From Stenogyne calaminthoides (Eukaryota > Streptophyta > Magnoliopsida > Lamiales > Lamiaceae), in assembly GCA_037126765.1 (NCBI GenBank), contig JBBCBC010000030.1, positions 10,438,786 to 10,502,785 on the forward strand: a stretch of 64,000 nucleotides of DNA. Direction: 5' to 3'. Numbering within the stretch: position 1 is the stretch's first letter; every line of letters starts with the position of its first letter. The position numbers and the translations under genes are program-made. A model generated the notes under the pieces. It had not been told where the DNA came from. It was given only the letters and a program-made list of their open reading frames with translations, and searched no databases. Below are positions 35,285 through 47,501 of this stretch, piece after piece.

Positions 35285-36776
35285 ATACTCAAAGTCCGCT
35301 TTTAATATACTACAACATGTCTCGTGATAGTCCGTGACATCTAATGTCACCTACACGAACCTAATAATTTCTCCCACTTATACTCAAAGCAGTTATTGAC
35401 AACTGTCTTGACACCCATTCCACTCTCATGTCTCTCGAATGTATTCAGAGGCGACGCTTGTGAATGGATCCGCTAGTCGTCCTCGGACGCTATCTTTGCC
35501 ACATCTATATCTCCTCTCTTAACGATTTTCGTGATAAGATGTCTTTTCCTTTAATGTGTTTGTTTGACTTCGTGGACTCTTGGTTCTCTTGAATTTGTAA
35601 TCGCCCCCTAGCAGATATTGCTAGACAAATTCGTAACACCATCCAAGTCCACTAAGAAGATCTAGAGCCCAATCGGTTTTTTCATTTTCACAAACAAATT
35701 TACTTACCCGAGTCCCATGGTTGAGTCGTTGATGCATTTTACGCTTCACACTCGCCCATTTGATGGCTACACTTCCCAAATGGAAACACACTAATCGAGG
35801 CAGATAATTTCTCGAATCTATATCCGATTGGAAACCGAGTCCGTAGCCGATGGGGATTGGAGTATCGATCGATAAATCAACATTCTATCCCGAAGTTCTT
35901 TTTAGACACTTCATATCTTGCTACCATGCCTAAAAGACAAAGTAGATATCCGGGTCTAGACATAAGAATGCATACATAAGGTTTAAACGGTACGAAGCAC
36001 AAGGAATACCTTTCATGTCATCTATCTCCTTTTCGCCTTAGGGAACATTTTCGATAGATGGATTCCAAGTCCGAAGGTACTTAATCCTTTCTTGGAATCT
36101 TGCATGTCAATTGTTTCAAAAACCGATTGTCTATGTATGAAACTTTCGATAACCCGATCATCCTTTTCTGGAGATCTCGAGTTATCTTGATCCCAAGGAT
36201 ATGTCTGGCTTTCCCTAAGTCTTTCATATCAAACTGTTTTGAAATCATGCCCTTATGTCTGATCACACCTTCACATCGTTCCCGATGATCACAATGTCAT
36301 CTACGTATAGTACTAAGAATACCAATGCAGTTCTGAAACACTTTTTATACGCACAACTTTCAAACTTGTTTTGATCAAACCCATAAGACTTTATAACATG
36401 ATCAAAACATTGGTTCCAAGCTCTGGATGCATGTTTGAATCCGCAAATGGACCTCTTGAGCTTACAAACTAGGTGTTCTTGGCATGTTTCAATGAAACCT
36501 TGGGTTTGTTGCATATAGATCTCTTCATCAAGACTTCCGTTAAGGAAAACTGTCTTGACATCCATTTGCCGATTTCAAAGTCGAAACAATGCAAAGAATC
36601 GATAAGAGAATACGGATAGACTTAAGCATGGCTATGGGCGAAAAGGTTTCCTCATAATCGATCCCTTCTTTCTGAGTATAACCTTTCGCCACTAGTCTTG
36701 CTTTAAAGGTTTCAACCTTCCCGTCCGGTCCTCTTTTCCTCTTATATACCCACTTGTCCAATGGGTTTGACCCCAT
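35285..36776 (-). pseudogene. Copia C reverse transcriptase and RNase H
   Basis: RT runs from about 36776 leftward. Visible pieces are KARLVAKGYTQKEGIDYEET, then MDVKTVFLNGSLDEEIYMQQ, then the active-site YVDD in LVLYVDDIVIIGN, then KDLGKARHILGIKI. Each sits in a different frame, so there are at least three frameshifts. The RNase H part (about 36080-35285) is recognisable only by position; its frame is badly broken. In intact elements this makes cDNA from the element RNA inside particles. The frameshift after about 36600 falls at AAATCGGC, where a CTG may have lost its middle base. Confidence 0.85.
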
Positions 36777-37249
36777 TAAGTGGTTCGACTAGCTCCCACA
36801 CTCTATTATGAAACATAGAACCCATTTCGGCTTTCATTGCTGTTTGCCAAGAACCTACATCCTTATCTTGGAGTGCCTCGTCATTTGTCCATGGGTCCGA
36901 TTCCCGAAATCAAGTCCGAGGACTCTCCTATTCCCATGAATCTCTCTTTTTTCGCCTAACAACCCTCCCACTATATCGAGGCTCAGGTGCCAGAAAATGT
37001 ATCGCTTTGGTATATCATCTAGTACAAATGCAAGACCGAGGTTTGCCCTCTAAGCTCATTTAAGGTAATCTCACTGGTTTTCTTTGGTTAGTATAGTCTT
37101 CTTCCAAAATCTAAAGTGGGTGTCGATGACCACCTTTGATCTTAGGGACTATAGAACATACACCCTTTTGTTCCCCGGGGTATCCTACAAACAACCTTAA
37201 TCCCGACGAGGATCCAATTTAAACTTCCTTGTCCAACACGTAGGCCCCG

Positions 37250-38010
37250 ACACCCCTAAATTCTCATGTGTCTCATACTAGGCTTTGCGCTCGGTCCACA
37301 ATTCTTTGGGAGTTTTGGGAACCAATTTGGATAGCACCAAGTTGAGTAATGTAAGTCATTACCAGGTATGACCCGTAATCGACTCGGGAAGATCCGTATA
37401 ACTCATCATTGATCTAACCATTTCCAAAAGAATTACGTTGTTTCGCTTCCGCAAACCCCGTTTTGTTGAGGGGTTTTAGTGCAATGAGTCAGGATACAAT
37501 CCCTTCATCGATAAGCGGTTCAAAAAACTCATCACGAGGTATTCGCCTCCATGATCGATCAGAGAGACTTGATACGTTTTTCCCTATGATTCTCTGTTTG
37601 AGCCTTAAATTCTTAGAATTTTCAAAGGTCTCATATTCATGCTTCATAAGGAAAATGTACCTTGAGTAATCATCAATAAAATTACTCATAACCTCCTCTT
37701 GCTTTGGTTGACATTTGACTACATACATCTATGTGAACGATCTCTAACACTTCTTTAGCCCCATTCCCCTTGGCTCCAAATGCCATCTTGGTCATATCAC
37801 CCTCCAAACATGATTCGCATGTTGGAATCAGTTCAACTTGGAGAAGCCCTAGTGAACCGTCTCTTACCAACCTTTGGATCCTCTTTGGATTTATATGACC
37901 CAATTTTAGATGCTAAAGAAGTGTCTCGTTCACGTCTGATGAACGTTTTCTTTTCTCGGAAACAGTTGATGTGTTATAGGATACATTTCGTGAGTGTTGT
38001 GCACAGTTAA
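37250..38010 (-). pseudogene. Copia C integrase (GAG pre-integrase and catalytic core)
   Basis: Reading leftward from about 37960: MGHINPKRIQRLVRDGSLG and PTCESCLEGDMTKMAF form the zinc-binding pre-integrase part (His and CxxC visible). HIDVCSQMS and FIDDYSRYIFLMKHE mark the start of the catalytic core. Frame changes at about 37700 and 37570 break it. Two further frame slips near 37530-37560 fall at TCGATC and CTCGTGATG, both places where the family would have CAG. The C-terminal part is not readable. It would insert the cDNA into host DNA if intact. Confidence 0.8.
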
Positions 38011-38489
38011 TTGTATAGAGATCATTCAACAACGTTCCATGACAGATAAATTTATCAAAATAAAATTGAACAACTTTATTAAAAAGTAACCAAAATATCC
38101 ATCATAAGAGTTTAGAAACTGAAAACGAATTCTTTCTAAAATCCGGAATGTAAAGAATATCTCAAAAATTAAAACACCGTCTTCAAAAGACGGTGCATTT
38201 CTCCCATCGCTTTCAAACCGCCACTCTCGAAAAGATCGCCCAATGTGATGAGGACCTCACTCCCACTAAGTTGCCAGTCCGCTGAACCCTCAGTAATGTG
38301 AAACAAACATGATTAGTGGATCTCGTGATCCAACACCCACAAAATGGGAGGTATACGCTAAACAAGTTTCAACAACTAGTGCGTGAGAATTACCTTTCTT
38401 TCCATCCCTTTGGGATCGGAACAGGAGGCCGACCTCGATTGTCCTACTCTCCCGCTTTCCAAAGTTTTCCTCATACTTGATCCCATGCT

Positions 38490-39260
38490 TCTATTTGATG
38501 TTGAGTCTTCTTGGTTTTAACCTTCTTCTCTTTTCATCATCCTTATCACCACTTGATCTAGGGATGAAGAGAAGATTCCGCTTCCCCAAGTTCTTTTCCT
38601 CGCGGCCCACTTCCTTTTCAACCAAAGTCAAAGCATTTATAAGATCCTCCATCAGAAAATCTTGATCTTCCATTAGATACTCAAGATAGCGGTGATTATA
38701 GCTCTTTGGTAAGGATTGAGAATGAAATCAACCTTAGCATTGAAGTCATATTTTTCACGAGGATCTCAAGTTCCTCAAATAAGACCATAACCCTAAAGAC
38801 GTCTTTGTGATGCGGTCGTCCCTTTTCTAATTTTAATCGAGCAATTTCTTGCTTCACACTTTGACCCGCCATACGGGTCCGATGTCCTAACATCGCTTCG
38901 AGATTCTTTAAGATGTCTCGCAATGACTCATATTCTTGATGAAGGCGCCTCAACGATGTCGATATATGTGCTTAATTGTTTCCTTCATCAAACCGGTTTG
39001 CCCTCCCATTCACCATAAATCATCTCATCCCCTATTTCGCATCCTTAGTTGGTTTTTTCGGGTTTTGGTGAATCAAGTACCCATTCGGAAGATGATGCGG
39101 TTAGACAGATTTTATTTTGTGTTTCCAACAAAAAATAGTTTTCACCAAAAAGCAAAAGGTCTTTAGGTATATTTGATAAGTGGATTAGAAGGTTGCGACA
39201 TGATGAACCTAAATAAACAATAATATGCATAAGCACAAATATATCACAAGGTTTGATCAC
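38490..39260 (-). pseudogene. Copia C gag
   Basis: Pieces on the minus strand include LLLFGENYF near 39150, HQEYESLRDILKNLEAM at about 38930, and LMEDLINALTLVEKEVG at about 38640 followed by a basic tail (DDEKRRRLKPRR). The order and wording match plant copia gag (UBN2-type). Frameshifts separate all three. No zinc knuckle is readable downstream. Confidence 0.7.
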
Positions 39261-40660
39261 ACGATCATATTAAAATCTCAAAAATATGAACATCGCATCA
39301 CCCAACATCTCAAAAAAGCAGTTTAAATAAGCCACGTGGGGTGGGTCATTATTTAAACACATTCAAAAAAGTTACAAACAAGAACAGTTACAAACCTTTA
39401 ATATCCAGTTAATAGTTGGCTCCCACTTGACCAATATAAAATCGACGGGGACTTGGAGAAAGATATGCATATCAATTTTATACCTAAGTAATAACCATGA
39501 TTAAATACAGATTACTATTTCGCTTTGATCGAGCCTCGTGGGGAGGGTCATCGTCGCCACTAGTAATAACCCACAATCATCGGTTTGGAATTCATTCATG
39601 TGAAACCTATCTTTTTGACCGTCTCCGTGAGGAATTTCTCCAAAAGAATTCACAAATAAATAAATCATGGAGGTCAGAAATTAATTCAATTTTATTATCT
39701 TGAATAAAATTGTCAATTAATTATTTAAATATACTTAGTAGTTTTGAAGGTGAGATTTTTCCATTTGGCAACCCTCATGCAAACACATTTAAACAAATTA
39801 AATAAAGCATAAGATAACACAAATAAATCAAGCAAAAATGAAAAATGTACATATTGGGCACAAATTATCCAATTGTCATGGTTTGATTTTTCTTGGCTTG
39901 ATCTTGAAGAAACACGCCTCGAATTTCTCCCACTGCTCGTCTCGAAAAAATACTTCATCTCGAACCGCCACGCCAAGCAGCCTCGCGGCCAGGATGCACG
40001 ATCCGGATCCGGCCCCCACTGACTAGACAGAGCCTCGGCACACCCGGCAGGCCACGCCCGCCAAGGTTTCAAGACACTGGGCAGTGTCGGTGAGGGCATC
40101 GGCAGATCTCGGCGGCGATCAGGTACAGATTCATCCAAGGCTGGGCTACCGCCTCGGCCTGGCGGACTCCTAAGTATACCACAGATTCACGCCACAGATA
40201 TCACTGGGCGCCAGCGGATCCGCCTGGGCTCGACACAAGATCGCCTCAGGCGCTGGCCCTTCTCTACTGGCGCCGCCTTCGGCCCTCGCCACAGGCCCAC
40301 GTCTCAGTAACGGGGCCCGCGCCGCCACGCTCGTTCTCGATTTCGTCCTTTAATTTTTCGCTTTTCGCTCCCGATCCGGTTACAATTTATTTACAAAAAA
40401 TAAATAGTCCTAGATCTAGACTAGTCTATTACATTGATCAAATCAAACAAATCCTAGTCTACTCGTGGATTTTCTCACGAGGCAAAACAAATCCGAATCT
40501 AATCAATTAAAAAACCACAGTTTATATGCATGCAAAATTAAACATTAAAATCCATGACAATTGGATACCGCAAAACAGATCTAATAGTTCTACTATCCAA
40601 TTTCAAATTTAATGTCCACGAATTAAATTACAATTTAAAAAATTTGAGCTCAAACCGCGG
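39261..40660 (-). other. Leader between primer-binding site and gag of copia C
   Basis: No coding homology. The part 39950-40370 is unusually GC-rich (GGCGCC, GCCGCC and CGCCGC words) against an AT-rich surrounding, the only such island in the window. The 137-codon ORF at 39725-40138 arises from this composition. A long, GC-rich, untranslated leader is known in some plant LTR elements. Confidence 0.5.
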
Positions 40661-40673
40661 GCTCGATACCAAT
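40661..40673 (-). other. Primer-binding site of copia C
   Basis: On the minus strand the LTR end CCCCAACA is followed by ATTGGTATCGAGC. This resembles the plant copia consensus TGGTATCAGAGC, complementary to initiator tRNA-Met. The AG of CAGAGC is reduced, a change compatible with the CAG-loss pattern noted for this block. Confidence 0.75.
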
Positions 40674-42509
40674 TGTTGGGGAATGAGTTGCGCAGATCTA
40701 TTCGGGTGAATATTTAAATACAAATTTAATTCATTAATTATTACTAGCATGAATTAATCATTTATTAATTCAAATAATAATTGCAACAACATATCATGCA
40801 TATAAAAAGCCACGTAAAACCTACGACGCGGAATCTACAGTTTACTTTGAACGCACCTCTTGGGATGGCAAAGGGTTTTCGTCCGACGCGGACTAACCAA
40901 AAAGGACTTCCCAAGTATTCCCTTAGCCCTTGCTCAACTATCCGTGGAAGGACACCGTTAACAATTAACAAAAGGAAAAAAATAAACTTTGTTGCACCAC
41001 TTTTGTCGATTTGCTAATATTTCCAGCACATGGAATTGTACTTGGGAATGAACTAATCATCCCCTATTTATAGGAGAGGGTGGGTCGAAAATTTCAGTAA
41101 AATATCAATGTGGGAAAAGACTTTTCTTGGTCACCAAGAAATCTTGAATATATCTCCTATATTCTTTTTCCCATAATTAAAATATTCCACAAAAATCCCA
41201 CCTCCTCAATATATGGATTTTTCGAAAATTTGGAGTGCAAGATTCCAAGATTTGGATCTTCTTGAATTTATGAGATATTCTTGTATTTCAAGAAATACAT
41301 ATCTTCCATAATATCTTTTCAAGAAAATCAAGAAAATCTTTCTTGCCTCTATTTTCAAAATTTGAAAATATCCTTATGAATAACCAAGTGAGATTTTTTT
41401 GAATTTAATGAGATAACCTTGTATTCCAAGAATACATATCTTCATTCCATAACAAAATTCAAAGAAAATCTTTTCTCCTCTTTTTTATCCATAAATTTTG
41501 AAAATTTAGTATAAATATAAGCAACAATATTTATTTTATTTTAATCACATTTTCAGTTATTGGACTATATGTTGGGCTACTCGGGGGCCTTTAGGAGAAT
41601 TAAGATTGGACCTTCTAATGGATCTTGAATATCTAATATTGAGCCACAATATAATTCAAGCCCATAAATATTAATTAATCCCACTACATAATTAATATCA
41701 GACTATCCATCTTTAACCCATATTACGGTCAATATGGCTCCCATCATTATTTCCGTGTTTAAGATTATCTAGCCCATTAATTAATTCAAGCCAACTGAAA
41801 TAGCTTTTCGTTAATTAATATCTTTTGTCCTTGGTCGAGGAACGGTTCAACATTATTATCCATCTTGGAAACTAATTCCACTTGCAAGATTTGGCACGAT
41901 AAAACTTATGAACCTCCCATGGGGCAAATCAAGCAAGCGATTGCACCGCGATTCTTCAGATTAAATCTTAGCAATCACATGTGACCAATAATATTGCCCA
42001 AGATAAAAAGTATTGAATCTCTCCGATTCGCTACCCATGATAAGTCAAAGCAATAGTTACCAATTCCACGTGGATCCTATTTAAGGGACGAAGGTTAAGA
42101 AACAACGAACCATCGAGGTCTAATTCTTCCTTGTTCGCTCAAGAATTTATCCTCCTCATGGGTCCTATTCAAATGTCAGTCATGCACTAGTGTAATCTCT
42201 TGGTCAAGACAAGCCAATCTGGGCCTTACACCTCAACCTTCGCGATGGTTGTTCATTTCCATCTAGGTCGTGAATGGCGACTTTTTAGTTACAAGGATCT
42301 GTTAATTTAATCTTTTGTGATTGGTATCACTAAATTAACTACTGTGTGTAACACGATGAATTATTGAACAGCTTATGCAAAGAAATATGTGTAACATTCA
42401 ATCATATTTAAAGCATCGATGATAAACAATTTATTTCAGTAAATAAGTTCTAAAAATTATTTCGATTATACAAAGTAAAAAGCATACTTTTTCAAAGATA
42501 ATCCCTACA
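40674..42509 (-). mobile_element. 5' LTR of copia C (1836 bp)
   Basis: On the minus strand it runs from TGTAGGGATTATC (42509) to CCCCAACA (40674). It is shared with the 3' LTR over about 1 kb. Small differences include TTTTCAGTTATTGG here against TTTTCGTTATTGG in the other LTR. Confidence 0.85.
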
Positions 42510-43300
42510 TGAGGTATTCTCAAGGATCGAGACATGTGTTGCATGAAAGGAAAAACAGGTTAAAGCCTCATTCAAGGGAAACTGGACCAAAGATTCTGGC
42601 AGAGTATCAAGAATCGCTCCATATGGACTTATTTGGACCGATTACACGGCAAAGGTCACGGATGCAAATATACTCCGTAATCGTGGGAAGATTATTCCAA
42701 GTTTACCCGGGTTGTATTCTTGTACAAGAAGAATGAGACTACAACAAAGATACCCAGTTGCTTTCAAGAAACTACAAAACGAAAAAGTGGTGTCAAGATA
42801 GTAAAAATCGACGGATAAAGGCATTGCATTTCAATTCTTTTATTCTTGATTTTTGCACTAAGTTTGGTATACAAAGATGAGACATCACCGCAAGAACGCA
42901 TACAACAGAATGGAATAGCGAGCGGGAAACATAACACTCAAAGAAGTTCGCCGCGACTATGTTAAATTTAACATGCAACACCAAGTCATTTCGGGGCGAA
43001 GCCATCAATATCGCATGCCATACCGAAAATCGGATGTTCCCCGATTAAGGCTCACTACAAAACACCCTATGAATCGTGGAAGGCGTAAAACCTCGTGGTT
43101 TTTACTTTCATATTTGGGTGCAAGTGTTTCATACACAACAACGGGAAGAGTCGGGTTGAAAACTTTTGAGGCCAAGTCGGGAGGGTATATTCTTAGGATA
43201 TTCCTTATCCAAAGAAGGCTTTCAAGGTTTACAAACAAAGTAACCCTAGTTGTGGAAGAAACACCACATGTGGTCTTTGATGAGACATCTTCCTAACAAG
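42510..43300 (+). pseudogene. Copia B integrase core
   Basis: ESLHMDLFGPI at 42611-42643 marks the start of the catalytic core. Later pieces across shifted frames resemble the QQNGI..., KHNT.LKEV and TPYESW motifs (42900-43080) that end copia integrase. Half of the expected length between them is scrambled by frameshifts. It is joined directly to the LTR of copia C at its 5' side. Confidence 0.75.
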
Positions 43301-43871
43301 AGAAATGTTTTTAGAACATGCAGACAGATCAACCAAAGACCGATGCACGTAAAATGGATCAATTAAGTATCAAGGAAAAGGATCGATCACGTAATGCTGT
43401 ATGTTCCAACTTGATCTTTATCGATTCACCAGTCAAATTGCACTTAAGGTACTTACAATCGCCAATGAAGAATTTGGTACACCGAGATAAAGAATAATCG
43501 AACTATCCGGGTTCGTGGGAACACTGAAGTTCCTGACGGACAGATATCAAAGACATGATGAGTCCAACATTACCGAGACTTGTCCATGTCAAGTGGATCA
43601 TAACACTCGCACCACTCCCAATCACTAGTGATGAACTACTATCAAGAGGATGATGTTCTCCAAACCGGATGAAAATCGAAAAGAAGGACTGGATAAACCA
43701 CCATCCAACCGATCCGATCATCGGAGACCCATCCGATAGAGTTAAAACTAGACATCGATTGGTGAAAGTCCCATGTATTGTTTGTTATATGTCTTTGAAG
43801 GAACCAAATCAAGTAGAAGTGTTTCTACAAGATGCAACCGATTCTAGCCATGCAAGAGGAACCGAACCGAT
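43301..43871 (+). other. Integrase-RT linker of copia B
   Basis: No readable domain. The length is similar to the variable linker between integrase and RT in copia polyproteins. Scattered frames are rich in Asp, Pro and Ser. Confidence 0.5.
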
Positions 43872-44700
43872 TTGAAAGAAATCGTGTTTGAATCGGTGGC
43901 CAGACCAACCCATCAAGATGTGATTGGCACAAAGTGGGTATTCAAGAACAAGAGAGATGAGAATAATGTCAAAACCAAAAATAAGGCAAGACTTGTTCTA
44001 AGGGTATTCACAATCGAAGGAATTGATTATGATGAGACCTTTGCACCCGGCCGTTCGTCTGAAGCCATTCGGTTGCTTTTAGCATATACGCCTAAGAGGG
44101 TTTATTGTGTATCGATGTATGTAAAGAGTGCATTCTTAAACGGGGTACTAGCCGAGGAAGTTTATGTTGAACAACCTCCCCGGCTTTGAAAAAAGCGACT
44201 GTGTGTCCCGCTTTAAGAAAAACTATTTATGGTTCAAACAAGCTCCTCGAGCTTGGTATGATTCACTCTCTCCGATTCTGATAAAAATGCTGGTTTCACT
44301 AAAGGAATAGTAGACGTAACCTTATTCTGAATAGAAGATGGAGAAGATATTCGATGGTTCGGGGATTTATGTGGGATTACATCATCTTTGATCTCCCAAC
44401 AAGAGTTTATGTGATAAATTCAAAAAGGTGATGCAAGGGAAGTTCGAGATGTCCATGATGGGTCGATGAGTTACTTTCTGGGTTTGGTGTTAAGCAAAGT
44501 ACGTAAGGGATATTCATCTCCAAGCGTAAGTACACTAGGAGTTTGTCACAATTTGAGTTCAAACCGTATGAAGCCAAAATTCCTATGATGATCGGATTCA
44601 AGACGGATCCGTACGAGAATGGTCGTAAAACTAATCGTAAAGAATACGTGGCTCTCATTGGATCTTTTACTATTCCGCATCGCCAACGTAATCAAATATA
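43872..44700 (+). pseudogene. Copia B reverse transcriptase
   Basis: One open frame (43872-44187) contains DVIGTKWVFKNKRDE, EGIDYDETFAPG and VKSAFLNGVLAEEVYVEQPP, the palm motifs of Sirevirus RT. Downstream the frame is lost. FEMSMMGR near 44444 and KEYVALIGS near 44640 show the later RT part. The expected Gln-Met-Asp stretch before VKSAFLNG is altered: TATCGATGTATG stands where the family suggests a CAG-containing word. It cannot give active enzyme. Confidence 0.85.
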
Positions 44701-45340
44701 ACATTTGCGAGGTGTATGTGGATTTCGTAAACCAATACAACCACACCGGTTAAACTAAGCGGATTCTTAAGTATTCAAGGACAAGAAACCTTGGTTTATT
44801 TTACCCATCGATGATAATCTAGAGCTTAGTGGGTATTTCGATTTCGATTATGGAGGTTGCAAAATTGACAGAAATCAACCTCGTGCATACGCCGATTTTA
44901 GGGTAGAAACCGATCTCATGGTTTTCAAAAAAAAAAAGTGACATCGCTTGAGACATCTACCATCAAGGAGAATATACGGTCGTTAGTGAAGTCTGTTGTT
45001 CCTAAATCGCTTCAAGCTAAGTCAAAGAAATGAGGGATTACAACATTGTAGCTAAGAACGAATCCATATTCGCTGCGGATAGTAATACTTATTATTACAA
45101 TCACTTTAATCCCGTTTCATATACAAGATGCAATATGTGGATGTCGACATCATTTTATAAGAGATCATGTTGAAAAGAAGAATATTAGAATGGAAAAGAT
45201 CCATACCGATAAGCGGAAAGTCGATATTTTAACCAAAACCACTACCGAGATAAGGTTCAGAGAATTATGCAATGAAGCTAGGGCTTCGGATCTCGGAGAT
45301 GTTTGGTGGATCGGTTCCGTAACCGGTTGGTTAAGAGATT
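44701..45340 (+). pseudogene. Copia B RNase H
   Basis: Shifted frames give YVDFVNQYNHTG, RILKYSRTRNLGLFYP, SWFSKKKK and a final KVDILTKTTTEIRFREL, the normal order of copia RNase H up to its C-terminal LTKP-like signature. A homopolymer of 11 A at about 44928-44938 sits inside the conserved SWFSKKQ site. Many small indels. Confidence 0.75.
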
Positions 45341-47100
45341 AACGGTTAAGAGGATCACCGAAAGTTAGGTTTCTCAATCCATCGTAAGATCACCAAGGAA
45401 CCGATAATAAAAGGCTTTATCAAATCACCATGAACTGATCGATAAGGTATAATTATTAAAAAGGAATCGATCGATTGGTTGTTTCATAGTTTGTAAGTCG
45501 ATTGCTTAATGTTCAACAAGCAAGTTACATAAGATTAAAGCTTCAATCGCATAAGGAAATGTAAAACTACACAACAATGAAATAAAAAGAACTTTTCATT
45601 AATAAAGACCCGGAGGTCGAATTTACATTACATTCCATTACAATAGACTTGAGGTCAAGACATAAACCCTAAACCATAAACCCTAACCCCAGAGGGTGAG
45701 ATTTGCTTTAAAGATTTTAGAGCCGATGCCCTAAAACCCCCCAACCCTAAAAGGGGAGAGAGGCTTTGAATAATCCTAAGCCACCCTCGAGCTTCAGAGG
45801 AGGAGCAAGAGCTATGCATTGAAGGATTTCTAAGCCGTAAGCCCCAAGTCCTAAAAAATCAATGGGGTCTCTGGGGCTTGTTAAATGGACACAAGTGCCA
45901 AAGATGTGGTGCAAAAACCACATGGACACAAGTTGTCACACGCAAAATTGGGTTTTGTCTCGATCAAGATCGCATCATGTCCGATCAAGATAGTATAAAC
46001 AAAACCCATGTTACATATCGACCGAGTCTATTGATGTTAATTTCATTATCTCGACAGACACACAGTATGATACTTGTTAGAGAAGTGTCTTCTCATTTGA
46101 TAAGCATCAGATCCCCTTCGTGGTAGAGAAGCTTAGCAATAATTGTATGAGTATTCCTCGGCGACGCACTTAAAAGCAAAGAATAAGTGATTTATTATGG
46201 TTGATTTGAGAAACCAAATCATTTGGAAAGGGTTGAAGGTTTTACCTAAGTTTCAATTTAATACATGGTTTACAAAGGTTGAAATAGATAAGTATGGTGA
46301 ATGGATATGTCGTGTAAATCATTGGTCCTATTTATAGAGGACAAACAAGGTGAAAGTGCAAATGTTTCTCAAAGCCTTTAGAGAAATCGGGCACCGCAAG
46401 GACAACGAGTACGAGACACGCGATCGATGATTGATAATTTTACGTGATTGATATCACAAAGTATCCTGCACTATTATTACTTAATGTCAAATCGCGCCAA
46501 CTTAGGAACCGAGACGAATCTTCGATTTCCCAAGACTAAGTTTTCAAGCAGAAGACTTATCCCAAGAATTGACTTCGATCCGAGTAAAGATCGATTGATC
46601 AACAAACATCCGATCGTAAAAGATATTGATCGGGAAGGTGGATCACTTGAGTAAAGTACCTCAAATTAAATCAGATAGCTCACCAAGAAGTAATCGACAT
46701 AACAATTGAACGGGAATATCAACTTATCAAACAGATCGTAAAAAGAAGATATCGACGCAGGGGGAACGCTTCAGCTTAAGAAGGACGTTGTTGGGAAATA
46801 TTAAGGATTAGGCGTAAAAATAAGATCAACAAGTAGTAAGACAAATGCACCTTTCTACTACACGTGGTATCGAATCGACATAACATCACCAACCAGATAC
46901 GCGAGATTGATTCCTTGCTTTATCGATCTAAAATTAATCGATAATATTTATCTTTTTTCAGACACATACTTTTGTGACGATACCCTCGCAAATCATTTAA
47001 TGCGACGAGGGGTATATGTATTAAATGCTATTAAATGTGTTTTTAAATTCAAAAGGCAATCACAGGTATACCTTCGCCATACGATCAAAACCGCTTCAAT
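45341..47100 (+). other. Long spacer between pol and env-like ORF of copia B
   Basis: About 1.8 kb without credible coding sequence. AAACCCTAAACC words at 45665-45740 are short and degenerate. From 46380 to 46700 CG dinucleotides are very common while CAG/CTG are rare (hand count 19 CG against 3 CAG/CTG in 46381-46680). Confidence 0.6.
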
Positions 47101-47170
47101 CTGAGACGTTTTTTTAAAAAACGCTTGATCTTTCAAATTTCGATTTTCCTCCTTCCTTATATAGAGGATC

Positions 47171-47177
47171 TATAAAA
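47171..47177 (+). promoter_or_regulatory. TATA-like box before env-like ORF of copia B
   Basis: TATAAAA at 47171 follows TTATATAG and precedes a pyrimidine-rich leader and an intron-like segment (CAG/GTACTTACG at 47398-47409 to TTTTGTTGTAG ending 47501). The next bases are ATGGCTACTC. The layout resembles a plant promoter, leader intron and start codon inside the element. Confidence 0.35.
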
Positions 47178-47501
47178 CCCTTCCCCAAAGATTTTGTTGT
47201 ACTCTCGTTTTACACTGCAAATTCTCAATTATCTTTCGCAATTCAAAGCTTTTGCGGATTCACCTTATTTCAAAAAATCGAAAAGCGTAATCTGTTATTC
47301 CCATTATTTGATGAGTTAGTTCCTTATATCCATTGATCATATAGACATGCTTAACGTTTATTTTATCCTCTGTTACGCCTTATCATTTTTCGTATCTCAG
47401 GTACTTACGATCAGAAGAAAACTATCGACATCGGTCCGATAATCAATATATGATATGTTTATGATTTTGCACAAATCTTATTCAAATCCATTTTGTTGTA
47501 G

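Larger units (their letters stand above)
34228..42509 (-). mobile_element. Copia element C, 3' LTR truncated
   Basis: On the minus strand the order is 5' LTR (42509-40674), primer-binding site, leader, gag, integrase, RT, RNase H, polypurine tract and 3' LTR (35273-34228). The two LTRs share about 1 kb; the 3' LTR lacks its last roughly 0.8 kb. Gag-integrase-RT order defines Ty1/copia. Every domain carries frameshifts. It lies between CACTA-1 on the left and element B pol on the right, so one side must be a deletion or misjoin. Confidence 0.85.

Noticed and set aside
39725..40138. 137-codon ORF on the minus strand
   Set aside because: It spans the GC-rich leader of copia C and continues into unrelated AT-rich sequence; composition explains it.
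45660..45745. Telomere-like AAACCCTAAACC repeats
   Set aside because: Only a few degenerate units; such words are common in plant leaders and do not make an interstitial telomere array.
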